NCBI GenBank assembly: GCA_021292165.1
Contig: CM037888.1
Location: 28,075,140-28,139,139, forward strand
From: Shinisaurus crocodilurus
Lineage: Eukaryota > Chordata > Lepidosauria > Squamata > Shinisauridae
Direction: 5' to 3'
DNA length: 64,000 bases
Below the pieces are notes generated by a model that was not told the DNA's origin, searched no databases, and saw nothing but the letters and a program-made list of their open reading frames with translations. The stretch's first letter is position 1; each line of letters opens with the position of its first letter. The position numbers and the translations under genes were made by a program. Positions 40,476-51,205 of the stretch are shown one piece after another.

Positions 40476-42452
40476 GAAATCTGTTATTCTCACTTTGCCT
40501 CTTTATGGAATGTCGCTGGATAGGTCTACTGGCAAACAGGAATGTCACTGTGAAGATTACAGATATTCCCAGGAAAATCCCCTTGGAGGTCACATTCCCA
40601 TAAACCCACCTAATTTGCTGATCTTTTAGTCAGAATCAGAATGCACTTCACTGTGTAGCTGTAACATGTGGCATTTTGACAACAGATGATAGCCAGTGAC
40701 AGTCAAAACAGTTGGAGTTTCTACAGCTGCAACTGCAAGGCATCAGGTAAATCCAGTATTCAGCTTCAGAAAAGACTTGGGAAGTGTGTAATAGAGCAAA
40801 AGGGCTGAATCTGTTGCTTTTTAAAAGTTGGTTTCTGCTGGATGCCTGTTTGTTCACAGATGAATCCAAAGAGGAAAGATAAGAAACCATCTAAACCCTT
40901 CGAGGTTAACATGCCGTGAAACAACATCAGTAACCCAAGATGGACATTATTAAGAGTCAGCCAACCTAACTCAAAAAGAACTGTCGTGCGAAACAGGAGT
41001 GCCCAGAACAATACCCAAGGGTCTTTTCTGGTCCAATGGGTATATCTATTGCACCTCCACTCTTGTTTTCTCCAAATTTTTGTCTGAACTGCTTTTCTCT
41101 GCTTGGAAGGGTTTTGGGGTTTTGTTTTGTTTTTTAAGGTGGGGAAGGATAAAAGGACCAATAACTACCCTGGTAGCAACTGAATGTATCTTATCAACCT
41201 TTTCCTTAGAATCTCTTTGTGTGTATTTCTCTCACGCTGCTGTTCCCAGCAGCATCTTGGGGAAATGCTCCTACACAAGATAAGAGAGAACAAATAAAGG
41301 AAGGAAAAGAGAGAAGCACAAACACATGTGTGCACAAACAATGAAACCAAGCAGTTCAGCACCTCCACATATGCACCAAGAACTTGACTAGTATTCAGAG
41401 TTATATATGAACAGTAAGCTACATTTCCCCCTCTTAAGGGCTTAATTCCATCTTTGAAAGAACAGATGGCTAATGCCTGTTTCCTCAGGGACCACTATAT
41501 TCTCTAGGCTTGTGGTTTTCAAACTTTCTGCCTTCACATACTCCCCCCCCCCCAAGTCAATTTGTCTGCTGGGGAATCCCTGTGCTTCTGCCATGCAGAT
41601 CCAGTGCATTGTACAATGATTCTGGGCATGCAGAATGCCTTGCCTATGGCTCTCTCTTAGTTCATGTGGGATATTGGCCATGCCAGTTGGGCCTCACGGT
41701 CATCGTGCGCGGTCAGAGGGTGTGCCTGGAACGTGCCCCAGACAGATTGGTAATAATGGTGGGCACTGGGCAAGCTGTCTTCACAGATGCTCATCTGATT
41801 TCAGCAGCCCTCTCTCTGGTGAACCCCCGATCAATTGCCAAGGGAGATGCGTTACCATTTGGAGGCAAGCGTTAAAATGTAAACTCCCTTGCCCCGCTCC
41901 ATTTTTTTTCATGTTGATCCAAGGGTCTGGATTTCATCATGATCCAGTCCCATTTGTCTGCATCATCTCTTGAATTAGGTTGCAATATAACACACACACC
42001 CCTGACCTTGCCAGGCCCATAGCCCTCACAAGCAAACCAATCCCCAAACCATCCCAAGTTGTGTAATTGTGCACCTTAATTCTTCAAATTAAGATGCATA
42101 GTATCCAATACTTGTCAAGTTTATTTGGCACCTGTGGCAGAAAATCCCACAAGTGCCTCCCCCTGGAAGTAAAAATGCAACAGTAAAAACGTCAACGAAC
42201 TAATATTTTGCTGCCCTATCTTGACACCCCATATCAGCAGCTTGAGGCAGTTGCCTTACTCTGCCTAATCGAAGAGCCGGCCCTGCTCTCTAACTCCAGA
42301 AGTTGAAATGATGCTTCTGGGCATGCTCAGGTACATACATACCCCTCCTTTAAAATAATTATCAGAGGAAGGAGGGAGTGGCCTGTTGAGGTCTAATTGC
42401 TGAGGAAATGGAGTGATGCCACAGCTCTAGAGACCTAGATGTGCGTCCTGTG
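40476..42452. other. Unassigned spacer
   Basis: No gene recognised over about 2 kb. GGCTTGTGGTTTTCAAACTTTC at 41508 is hAT-end-like, with no partner found. Overlapping frames at 41510-41973 on the plus strand have no known motif. Oligo-C at about 41542-41552. Confidence 0.35.
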
Positions 42453-42754
42453 CCAGGTGGCCAGTTGTCCTACTTAACAGAGGGCAGTCCTCAGTTTTGG
42501 AGAGCTGTCAGGGGACAGTCCTCTATTAGAAGGTGCCCTCTGCTTGATGGGTTGTCCAAATCTAGTTCAAAGTCAAAGAACCCTAAGGAGGAAGAGCAGG
42601 GAGAAGCCTCAAAGTTGCCCACCAATGGTAGCACCTGGACAGCAAACTGAGCAGGCATAGAAGTCAGCTGGTCAGTCTCCTCCACTGTGGTGAGATGTAT
42701 TGTATTTCTGTTTAAATTATAGCTATTATTTCTAAATGTGCATCTATACATATA

Positions 42755-43003
42755 CAGTCATGCCTTGGACCGAGAGCATAATTCGTTCCGGAAACGTGCT
42801 TGTAATCCAAAACACTCTTATATCAAAACAAAATCCCCCAAAAAAATTTGTACAGAGATTTTTAATTTAAGCCGTACTATAGTACTTGTGTTGCAAGACG
42901 TCGCTTGTATATCAAGTAAAAAAAAATTAAATAAATATTTAAAAATTAGCTTGTCTTGCGAAATGCTCTCAAACCAAGTTACTTGCAATCCAAGGTATTA
43001 CTG
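42755..43003. mobile_element. Mariner/Tc1-like MITE (1)
   Basis: Ends CAGTCATGCCTTGGACC and GGTATTACTG with TA on both sides (42753-42754, 43004-43005), the mariner/Tc1 target. Inside, AAAACACTCTTATATCAAAA and TTTTTAATTTAAGCCG. Sister copy at 52290-52541. Confidence 0.88.
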
Positions 43004-43016
43004 TACATAGGCAGAT

Positions 43017-43602
43017 TGTAGGGACTGGGCCCATTGGTGCCACAAAAGAGCCTTCAAGAGATATAAGAACAAATTCTGATTCAGTTGAGGAGGCGGTGGT
43101 GGAGTTCGCAGCTGACATGCCAAGAACAGTTGACCTAGAGAGAAGCAGGGAGGTGGAAAAGAGTCAGCTACCCTCAAATGCCATGGGAAACCAGAGCACA
43201 CCTGATGATGAGCAGGAGGGAGAATGAGCATGACTGATCCCAGAGTGAGGCGTCAATTGAGAAGGGAAGATCAACAAAGAAGTATAAGACATTCTAAGCA
43301 GTTGACTCTAAAGCAACAAGAACTGCCTTAAAGGCAGGGTTTTGGATTATTTGAGTTTGGAAGGGAGGAGGGCCCCTCACTCTAAGATCAACTTCTTTTC
43401 ATGAAGCCACATTTCCTTAATATAGTGATTTTCTAGCATTCTAACTAACCTTGTTTCTTCTGTTATCGTTCTCTGCAACACGCTTCATTTATACTTTAAA
43501 GTCGGCCTTGCCAGTTTGCATTACAATAATAAAGCTAATACTTAGAAGATCGGTGTCTGCATCTACCTTGGAACGGAAAGAGGGAGAGAGACGGCCTCAA
43601 CA
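43017..43602 (+). mobile_element. Solo LTR of a retrovirus-like or Ty3-type element
   Basis: 586 bases with TG..CA ends (TGTAGGGACTGG start, CGGCCTCAACA end) flanked by identical CAGAT at 43012-43016 and 43603-43607, the 5-bp duplication typical of LTR integration. AATAAAG at 43528-43534 is a polyadenylation signal and GTATAAGAC near 43280 is a TATA candidate, so U3-R-U5 order is plausible. No internal gag/pol/env sequence is present, as expected after LTR-LTR recombination. Lineage not assigned. Confidence 0.82.
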
Positions 43603-43696
43603 CAGATGCAAATGTTGTGCGAATTGGGGTCCTCTTTTGTCCTCTCTTTTGGAGATGCATTTCCTCTTGGTTGGCAATGCAAAAGTAGCCACCCTA

Positions 43697-44111
43697 TTTC
43701 AGACTGGCGAAGTAGAGGGCCAAGGAGGAGCAACCAGAGAGTTGAGCCAAGACCAAGGGCTCAGTCTTGGGAAGCATAACGGTGACAAAACTTCTTTCAC
43801 CTGCCCAGCTAAGGGCCACCAAGCCTTCAACCCCCACAAGGGTGGCTGTGAGTTCACACACACAGCTAACCTCACTTGTGCCCCACCCAGAAACATTCAC
43901 GTGAATCAATCATTTAAAAATAGTACTGTTATTTCTTGGGTGATGACTTCTTTAAGGCAAGCCTAGACAACTGTTAACCCCATCTCAAGCCAAGCAGAGC
44001 TCACTAGCCATAAACTGTCAGCTTCCTTCTAGAGGTCTTTTAAGCAGGCGGTGGGGAGAGAGAGAAACACAGAGAAGGCTTATTGGATCCCTGGTTGGCC
44101 ACCATAATATT
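43697..44111. other. Unassigned spacer
   Basis: No gene; the frame 43451-43966 crosses the LTR boundary and so cannot be one protein. Confidence 0.4.
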
Positions 44112-44530
44112 TAGGGATGTCACCGCGAATATCGGGGGGCTTGAGTGGGCCAAAATCGGCCCCAGTCGCAGTCCCCCAATATTCGCGGCGACTCGCGGGC
44201 CTACCTTGCCACCCGCTCGTCTGCCACTCAGTTCGTCACTCTGCGCCACATGCATGGGCTCCCATCACGTCATTTCTGGCTGTGACGTGATGGGCCATTT
44301 TAAGCCCTCTTGCCCTGGTTTCTATGCCAAAACTGCAGCAACAGGGTTCAGCCGCATCGGCGCAGGGCCCGTCGCATCACTTCCAGCCAGCCAGAAGTGA
44401 TGCGATGGGAGCCCGCACGAGCGGCGTGGCTGGAGAGCAACCGGAGAGCCCCTCCATGCCGTGCAGAATTCGAGGATCGGGGGCACAGCGCGGAGAGCCA
44501 AAGCGATTCAGGGCCCCCCCCATCAAGGTA
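44112..44530. mobile_element. GC-rich MITE-like element, third member
   Basis: Begins TAGGGATGTCACCGCGAATA. Palindromic arms: CGCGAATATCGGGGG with CCCCCAATATTCGCGG; TCGCATCACTTC (44372-44383) with GAAGTGATGCGA (44394-44405); CATCACGTCATTTC with GTGACGTGATG. The right terminus was not located, so the end is approximate. CpG-dense; frames here are not taken as genes. Confidence 0.55.
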
Positions 44531-47119
44531 CGAAATGCGCCGCTACACCATATATGGCTGCTGCGCTGCATTTGGCTCAGTGAGTCCCAGGTTGTGCACA
44601 CCTGCTGTAATATCAGTGCGCCTATATTTGATGAAATAGCTTAATTTGTGTTCATCTATAGATAATAATGAAAAATATTATATTAATATTAATATTATAG
44701 ATAATAAAAGAAAGCCAAATAAGCCAGATAATGAGTGGGAGTGTTGTGGAAAAAGCAGATGGGGTTTTAGGCAGTAGTCATGTTTAAAATAATATGGGGA
44801 AAAAACACCACCAGTTTTGCTTAGAGATTAGGCGCATATGAAAGCTGGTATGTATATGTGTGGTTTGTTGTTGTTTTGGACAAGTATTTGTCATTTTCAA
44901 ACACTTTTTTTTTTTTTTTTACAAATTTGGCTGCGTTTATGAAATTGCACTCTATGCCAAATTCCTCAAAACAAAGAAGGAAGGTAGAAAAGTAGGATGG
45001 AAGGGAGGAAATGCAGGCATAATTGCACACTTCTTATATATAGGGCACAATGTTTTGAGAGAAAGGGGTCCTACAACACCCAGCATTCCCTAGCCAGCAC
45101 ATGCCTCTGGTTTGATGACCTAAAAATCACCGGTAAACTGCCAGATGAGGAGAGAATGGATCTGGATTGCCTCCCATGTTCATATGCCGGTAAGCCATTT
45201 GACACACTCTTAGAAAGAGTGCTGGTGGGGATTGGATGTACATTCTCATCAGACATGTGCTCAGTGGCATGTGTCCCCCCCCACCCAATGTGATCCACAT
45301 CAGAACTGCACAGTGCAGATGAGATTATTCCTTTTCCACCTCGCAGTGCAGACAAAAAGATGGAGCCCTATCTCTGAGCCAACAAGATGCAGAGTTGGGT
45401 CCAGGATCTGCCTTCCATGAGAGGAAAGGGGCTTCCTCAAGAGGAAGTACTACTTCACTCATTGAAGGTTCCTCCACCCAATTTGGGGGGGGATCCCTCC
45501 CTTCCCCACATACACCACAACTCACCCCATTCAGTAGGGTCTCCTGACTCTTTGTGTAATATTTCCAGGGGGCTGAATGGGCCACCTTAGGCAGGAAGTG
45601 GTGGGGAAGTCCTCTTCCACCAGTACAGTCGACCCAGCTTCAATCTAGATCCAACCTTCAGTGATCACTCATGTATTCCTCTTCACATGCAATTCCATGT
45701 TTCATGAGACTTGCCTTTGGTCAGTATCTAAGCGTTGAAGCAGGTTTAATACTGCAAAGCCCATGATGCAGAGCAACTCTGAGCAAAACCCCTTCCCAAG
45801 AAAGAGCATGCAAAGTTTAAATGCACATGCTGGAAATACAGACACAGCATGCATCTTTTTTTCCCCTATGAATTATGCCAGAAGCACGAGAAGAAAGGGC
45901 AACTCATGCTTTACTACCCTGTTTCTTTAGAATTTGCAAAGTTCACTGCAGCAGGGAATTACTGAAACCTAATGACTTACAGTGGTGGTAGTTAATACCA
46001 GGAATGTTTCCCTGCAACTTCAAAGTTTGAGATTTTCGGGTGGGGACCGATGAGGAAAACAAAGAAAAGGGAGGAGGAAGGAAGTGGTTTGGGAGGGGCG
46101 TGGGAGGGGGGGGAGACCTTGCTGAATTTAATCTCGGCAGTGCATCCATCAACCAAAATGATACCAATCAGCCATTACCGGATAATGCAAAAAAGAAAAA
46201 AGAAAAGAAAAGAAAAAGACTTCACTACCTGTGAACCCTCCTCTTGCTTTCTAAACCTCTTTCCAGCCTGGTCTAATGAATTGTCAGAACTGTCAGACGG
46301 CTCCAAGGAATGACAAATGTCTATGATTTGCTGGCACGGCTGCTACTTTGCCGAGAACACCTGATGTATGTGTAGCCCCGTATGCTTCTGCCTTGTAACA
46401 GGAGCCGGTTCAACCCACGGTATTTTTCAAAGCTGTGTATGTCTATAACCTAATGAAAGAACGACATCAGGAAAGCATTGCACTTTTGGGGTGCTGCTAC
46501 TGGATTTCGCCAACCAGCAAGCACGGAGCAAACATTTCAGAGTCTCTCTCGCCCTGTTCATTAAGTTCTGAGAATACCTGAAACTCATGAGCAAGAAACG
46601 CAGGTCACAGTTTTCGTCAGGGTATTGGCAATTTTCAAACAATTCTGTGAAGAGGCTTGCTGGCGAAATTTCACACAAAGAAACATTTCAACCTGTATTT
46701 GTAAGTTTGGCTAAATGGATTTCTGCCCGGAGAAAATGACAAATCCTATGATCCCATGGAAGGTGCATCAGAAGCTCAGAATTTGGTCAGTCAGGCCACA
46801 AGTCCAGCTCCCTACCTCTTCATAAAAGACAGGGGAGATGCTAGGTCCCGAAAAGTTACGGGGCTCTCAGGTCCACAGGAATTTTTAGAAAATGCACACA
46901 TTTGCACATGCTAATTTACATATGCTCTAAAGTCTCTGGGTGTGTCTGTAAAGGGCCCTGTCTCCTAAGGATAAAAAGGGATGTATGGACAGGGGAGAGG
47001 AGGGCACTTGAGTTCAGGAAAAAAACCTCAGGCAGAAAAATTCAATGGGAGGGACAGCAGGAGGGGAAGCACATGTGGGCCAAAAGCCAGCTCATCCAGG
47101 GGGGATCAGATGCTACAGA
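44531..47119. other. Mostly unassigned unique sequence
   Basis: No gene recognised over 2.6 kb. AT-rich patch at 44650-44705 (TATTATATTAATATTAATAT), poly-T at 44907-44921, (AAAAG)n at 46190-46217. 46300-46740 is repeat-free and may be functional non-coding DNA; that is a guess. Confidence 0.35.
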
Positions 47120-47585
47120 GAAGTACAGATGCTACGATCTGAAGGATCGTCTCCTCCCATATGTACCTGCCCGGACACTAAGATCTGCATCAGCGGTCCT
47201 TCTCCGAGAGCCCCTGCCAAAGGAAGTGAGGCAGGTGGCTACCAGGAGGAGGGCCTTTTCTGCTGTGGCACCCCGGTTGTGGAATGAGCTTCCCAAAGAG
47301 GCTTGCCTGGCACCTACTTTGTATTCTTTCCAGCGCCAGGTGAAGACCTTTCTGTTCTCCAGGCATTTTAATCATTTTAATCATCTTAGTCATTTTAATC
47401 CTGTAGCTGTTTTTAATTCCGTTATTGTAACTGGCTGCTGCTGCCAGCTCTGCTGTTTGTTTTTAATCTGTGGTTTTAAATTTTATATTTCATATTGTAT
47501 TTTATGATTTTAACTGTTGTAAACCGCCCAGAGAGCTTCGGCTATTGGGCGGTATAAAAATGTATAAAATAAATAAATAAATAAA
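47120..47585 (+). mobile_element. L2-like LINE 3' end
   Basis: Ends with TGTTGTAAACCGCCCAGAGA, CTTCGGCTATTGGGCGGTAT and a (AAAT)n tail at 47560-47586. The same terminus is seen diverged at 26862, 54905 and 61110. Confidence 0.88.
47128..47390 (+). pseudogene. L2-like ORF2 C-terminus
   Basis: Frame encodes LKDRLLPYVPARTLRSASAV, LPKEVRQVATRRRAFSAVAP and RLWNELPKEACLAPTLYSF, the conserved C-terminal series of L2-group ORF2, and runs on into the UTR. It sits in a 201-codon frame (46902-47507) whose first part is unrelated sequence. Endonuclease and RT domains are missing. Confidence 0.85.
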
Positions 47586-47764
47586 ATATCCTCAGGGCCC
47601 CTGCACCTTTCTTTCAGCAAGTGCTCATGGACATCGGGTGGTTCAAGGCTGCAAATGAAAGATTTGGGGCTCCAGCCCTAGTGGCCCACCCCTAACACTG
47701 CCTCTGCACAAATATAAGGAGGACTTCCTTGTGAAAAGTCATTACATGCTTTATTGACTGATGG
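47586..47764. other. Short spacer
   Basis: No feature recognised. Confidence 0.4.
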
Positions 47765-47772
47765 GTGGAGAG

Positions 47773-48439
47773 CAGGGATGTTGAAGAGTCCTTGGTCTCT
47801 CGAGTCAGACCCGAGTCTCGAGTCCGAGTCCTTGGTCCAAAATGGTGACTCACGAGTCACTCCCAAAGCTGACTCCACGAGTCCCTATTAAAATCAATAG
47901 GGTTTTTTCCCAACAAAATAAGGCTATTTCAGATGTGTGGCTTAAATAAATTCTAATCTAGGCACAAGTGTGCCTTTTTATTTCAAAACTCTGCCACTGA
48001 TTTTGGCAAGAACAGACCAGGCAGACAAACCCAAAATAACCAGACAGGCAGAGGAGGCAGGGAACCCCAAAACAGGCAGGAAGGCAAGCAGAGAGGCATT
48101 TGTCTTGGACAATTCAAACTGTGGAACTGGTTAAGAAGAGACCAGGCAGGCAGAGGAGGCAGGGAACCCCAAACAGGCAGGCAGAGGCAGCCAAACCCAA
48201 AATGTCTGAAAGGTTGCATTTTAGGGAAATGATTTTAAAAAATAAACTTGCTGTACTTCCTAAAACCTATCCGTGTTGCATTTGAGGAACACGATTTTGG
48301 AACACGAGTCCTTGGTCTCGAGTCCCGAGTCGAGTCTCGAGTCCCATTAAAAATACTGGGACTCGAGTCTGACTCGAGTCAGAGGGGGGACTCAGTCCGA
48401 CTCACGAGTCGAGTCCTGGAGTCCGAGTCCCCATCCCTG
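47773..48439. mobile_element. GAGTC-repeat hAT element, internally deleted copy
   Basis: Ends CAGGGATGTTGAAGAGTCC and GAGTCCCCATCCCTG, with perfect 8-bp duplications GTGGAGAG at 47765-47772 and 48440-48447. Subterminal zones are packed with GAGTC/GACTC pentamers (for example around 47795-47880 and 48300-48425). The 667-bp interior matches 49967-50958 of the long copy but lacks the transposase part and the nested LINE. Proline-poor frames inside are not genes. Confidence 0.95.
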
Positions 48440-48447
48440 GTGGAGAG

Positions 48448-49419
48448 AGCCATCCTATGGTACCTCTTGGCAAGCATCCTAGGGACCACAGGATGGCTCG
48501 GAAAAGCACACCCTAGGCCAGAGACATTGCCCGACCTTGGAAGGGGGAGTTGGCAATCCAACCCCCACTCCCTCACATCCGGTGTGGAGAGGACTGCGCT
48601 GGCTGCCTCTCCAAGGAGGGGGCAAAGGGGGGTGTTTCAGTGGGGAGTGGAGGAGACTGGAGATACTACGAGTTCTTCTGAGCCTCCTCCAGCCACCTTC
48701 TCCCCCCCCCTTCTAAAGCACCCTCGCTAGATAGGCTGAAAAGCCTGTCTAATGAGAACAGCCCTGGAACGGAGGATGGGGAAGCGACAACAGCCTCTGC
48801 TGCTCCTCGTGCCCATCCGGCTTCAGCCCAGCCTCCGGGTCCAGGGTCTTCCCAGCATTGAGCATGCAGTCCATAGCATTGCGTCTTCAAGTATTTTTAT
48901 CCCATTCCTCAGCCCAAAAAGTATCCTGGAGCAGCCTATGCATGATCGGTAAAACAAGACACTCCCTGCCCTCAGGCTCACGATCACAAAAGGCACAACG
49001 CACAAGGAAAAGTAGATGGGAAGGGAAGAGGGGGAATAAGTATTCTTTCAGCAGGGCTGCTGGAATGGCCCTGTTCTCTCCCCCCCCCCTCATCTCCTTC
49101 TCAACAGCCTGATGGAATGGCCACTGGTGGTGGTGACAGTTGTGGGAGGGGGAGCCTCAGTGGGGGAGGTCTTTCAGCAGGGCTGGTGGAATGGCTTCGC
49201 TTCCCCTCTCATCTCCCTCTGTACAGCAGCTTTATACAGGGGACAGGGGATGAAAACTATACGGCGTATTATGCTGGTTGCTACCCTTCAGATGCACCGT
49301 TGACCTAGGGCGCTTCCTAGTGATCGGAAGACGGAAGAGCCATTGCAATTAATTCAGGATGGAACTGTTCCAACCAGATCCATTTCCCTGTCGTCCTCTG
49401 GACCCTTGTATATCTAGGA
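48448..49419. other. Unassigned spacer with a LINE-tail-like piece
   Basis: 48895-49020 (CAAGACACTCCCTGCCCTCA, GATCACAAAAGGCACAACGC) resembles a LINE 3' region. GCAGGGCTG.TGGAATGGC recurs at 49053 and 49176. No gene. Confidence 0.4.
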
Positions 49420-49559
49420 CATGGGTGGGCAACTTGGGGCCCTCCAGATGTTTTGGCCTACAACTCCCATCAGCCCTAGGCAGCATAGCCAATGGGTAAG
49501 AGATGACGTATGGGAGTTGTTGTTTGGACATTTGGAAGGCCATAAGTTGCTCACCCCTG
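49420..49559. mobile_element. Palindromic hAT-type MITE (5), older
   Basis: CATGGGTGGGCAACTTGGGG against GTTGCTCACCCCTG; flanks ATCTAGGA and TTCTAAGA match 6 of 8. Inner CTACAACTCCCATCAGCCC is shared with the 18601 copy. Confidence 0.75.
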
Positions 49560-49714
49560 TTCTAAGAATTAAGAGTTCAGAACTGCAGATAGGGTGGCTT
49601 CCAGGGAACCTTAGTACCTCTCTTCGTACTACAGCTCAGATGAAATGCCTGGACCAATGTTGCTGCCCTATTTGCAGTAAAATGGAGCAGGGGGTTCAGC
49701 CAATTTCAGTCATG

Positions 49715-49910
49715 GGGGCAAAGCCAGATGGACTTTTTATTGGCGATTTGATTCGATTTGCAATATTTATAACAAAGTGCTCTAGGCAGCTTACAATAAC
49801 AATAAAATCAGTACCATAAAAGTATAGCAATAAAATCAATAAAATAAAAGTATCAACATTAAGTGCGGTTGAATGCCACACAAAGGCAAAATGCATGTGG
49901 CTTCAATACT
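49715..49910 (-). mobile_element. LINE 3' UTR-like fragment
   Basis: TTTTATTGGCGATTTGATTC, CTCTAGGCAGCTTACAATAA and CAATAAAATCAATAAAATAA are typical of inverted L2-like 3' ends. Low information. Confidence 0.4.
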
Positions 49911-50342
49911 GCTGAGTAGTGATTCATAACTCCAGGACAGGAAATAATGCTGCTACATGCCCATACCAGGGATGTTGAAGAGGCCTTGGTCTCGAGTCAC
50001 GAGTCGAGTCACGAGTCTTTGGACCCGAGTCTCGAGTCCGAGTCCGAGTCCGAGTCCTTGGTCCAAAATGGTGACTCACGAGTCACGAGTCACAAGTCAC
50101 TCCTAAAGCAGACTCCATGAGTCCCTATTAAAATCAATGGGGGGGTTTCCCAACAAAATAAGGCTACTTCAGATGTGTGGTTTAAATAAATTCTAGGCAC
50201 AAGTGTGCCTTTTTATTTCAAAACTCTGCAACTGATTTTGGCAAGAACAGACCAGGCAGGAAAACCCAAAATAACCAGGCAGGCAGAGGAGGCAGCAGGC
50301 AGGGAATCCCAAAGCAGGCAGGCAGAGGCCTTTGTCTTGGAC

Positions 50343-50761
50343 ATCATCATCATCAGGCGATCACTCGTGACCGAGTAAGATTGTCTTCCGGGATAAAAGG
50401 AGGAAATTCTAAAGAAGATTGTGTAGTCTCTAGCGATGGGTCCGTAAGTGACTGTGGAGGCCAATTCTAGATCCACAAAGCTTCCCACAGTGAGGACACA
50501 GGTTACCAGATAGAAGATGGTCCTGTAAAGGATTCATTTGACGTGCTTTTCGCTTAGCACGTTTCTCCCTTTCACCTTGCACTCGGGCTTCTTCAAAGTC
50601 CATGGAACCTTTGTGAAAGGCCAACCTCCATTTAGATCGTTCATGGGCCAGAGCTTCCCAGTTTTCGATGTTTATATTGCATTTTTTTAGATTAGCCTTA
50701 TGAACATCTTTAAACCTCTTATATTGACCACCGATATTCCGCTTTCCATCCTTGAGTTGGA
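50343..50761 (-). mobile_element. LINE 3' fragment with C-terminal zinc finger (copy 2), nested in hAT
   Basis: Flanked by identical 11-bp TTGTCTTGGAC at 50332-50342 and 50762-50772. The empty site CATTTGTCTTGGACAATTC survives at about 48099 in the short hAT copy. On the plus strand it starts with the (ATC)n tail ATCATCATCATCAGG. Confidence 0.95.
50430..50755 (-). pseudogene. LINE ORF C-terminus with CCHH zinc finger
   Basis: Minus frame carries GGQYKRFKDVHKANLKKC, WEALAHERSKWRLAFHKG, EREKRAKRKARQMNP and CPHCGKLCGSRIGLHSH, matching 2150-2460 but without its nonsense codon. The frame start (to 50861) is host hAT sequence, so the 143-codon frame is a fusion created by insertion. Reverse transcriptase motifs are missing. 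Confidence 0.85.
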
Positions 50762-50920
50762 TTGTCTTGGACAATTCAACTGTTGAACTGGTCAAGAAGA
50801 GACCAAGCAGGCAGAGGAGGCTGGGAACCCCAGACAGGCAGGCAGAGGCAGCCAAACCCAAAATGTCTGAAAGGTTGCATTTTAGAAAAATGATTTTAAA
50901 AAATAAACTTGCTGTACTTC

Positions 50921-51205
50921 CTAAAACTTATCCATGTTGCATTTGAGGAACATGATTTTTTCTAAATGTTTGGCCCCCATTCTGGAACGGTGAGATCTCA
51001 TCACAATTCCACCCTCACTGAACACCCGCTCCACTGGTGATGAACTTGCTGGAACCAAAAACACACTCAGAGCAGCCACACAGAGTAATCTCAGGTCCTT
51101 CTTCTGCCTCTCCCAAGTACGCAACACATCAATCAAAATAAATCTTGACACACTGTTGGGGCTGCACTCCTGGTAGCCGTCCATAGTGGCCGAGCAGCAG
51201 CACAC
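50921..51205 (-). pseudogene. hAT transposase C-terminal dimerisation domain, remnant
   Basis: hAT transposases cut and paste DNA as oligomers assembled through a C-terminal domain. The 94-codon minus frame carries VPASSSPVERVFSEGGIVMR, then SHRSRMGAKHLEKIMFLKCN, which is the conserved PASSxxxERxFS..G core and the hydrophobic LxFLKxN end of that domain. It stops naturally at 50921. The preceding part includes RLLCVAALSVFL. The zinc finger (BED) and RNase H-like catalytic Asp/Asp/Glu regions are missing: only about 60 bases separate the frame from the internal CAGGGATG terminus at 51264. It is therefore a truncated, inactive gene. Its position between the family's own ends shows that this transposase belonged to the GAGTC-repeat elements. 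Confidence 0.88.

Larger units (their letters stand above)
42453..43696 (+). mobile_element. Old DNA-type element X, copy 2, split twice
   Basis: CCAGGTGGCCAGTTGTCC at 42453 to AAAGTAGCCACCCTAT at 43696. Interrupted by a mariner-like MITE (42755-43003) and a solo LTR (43017-43602), both absent from copy 1. The three parts read co-linearly with 3208-4172. Confidence 0.65.

Noticed and set aside
43451..43966. 171-codon frame
   Set aside because: It crosses the right boundary of the solo LTR and the end of element X, so it joins three unrelated pieces.
44324..44644. Two overlapping 106-109 codon frames
   Set aside because: They lie on the GC-rich palindromic element and run into unrelated sequence; no domain.
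50761..50861. N-terminal extension of the 143-codon minus-strand frame as part of a LINE protein
   Set aside because: That part is hAT host sequence beyond the LINE's target duplication.
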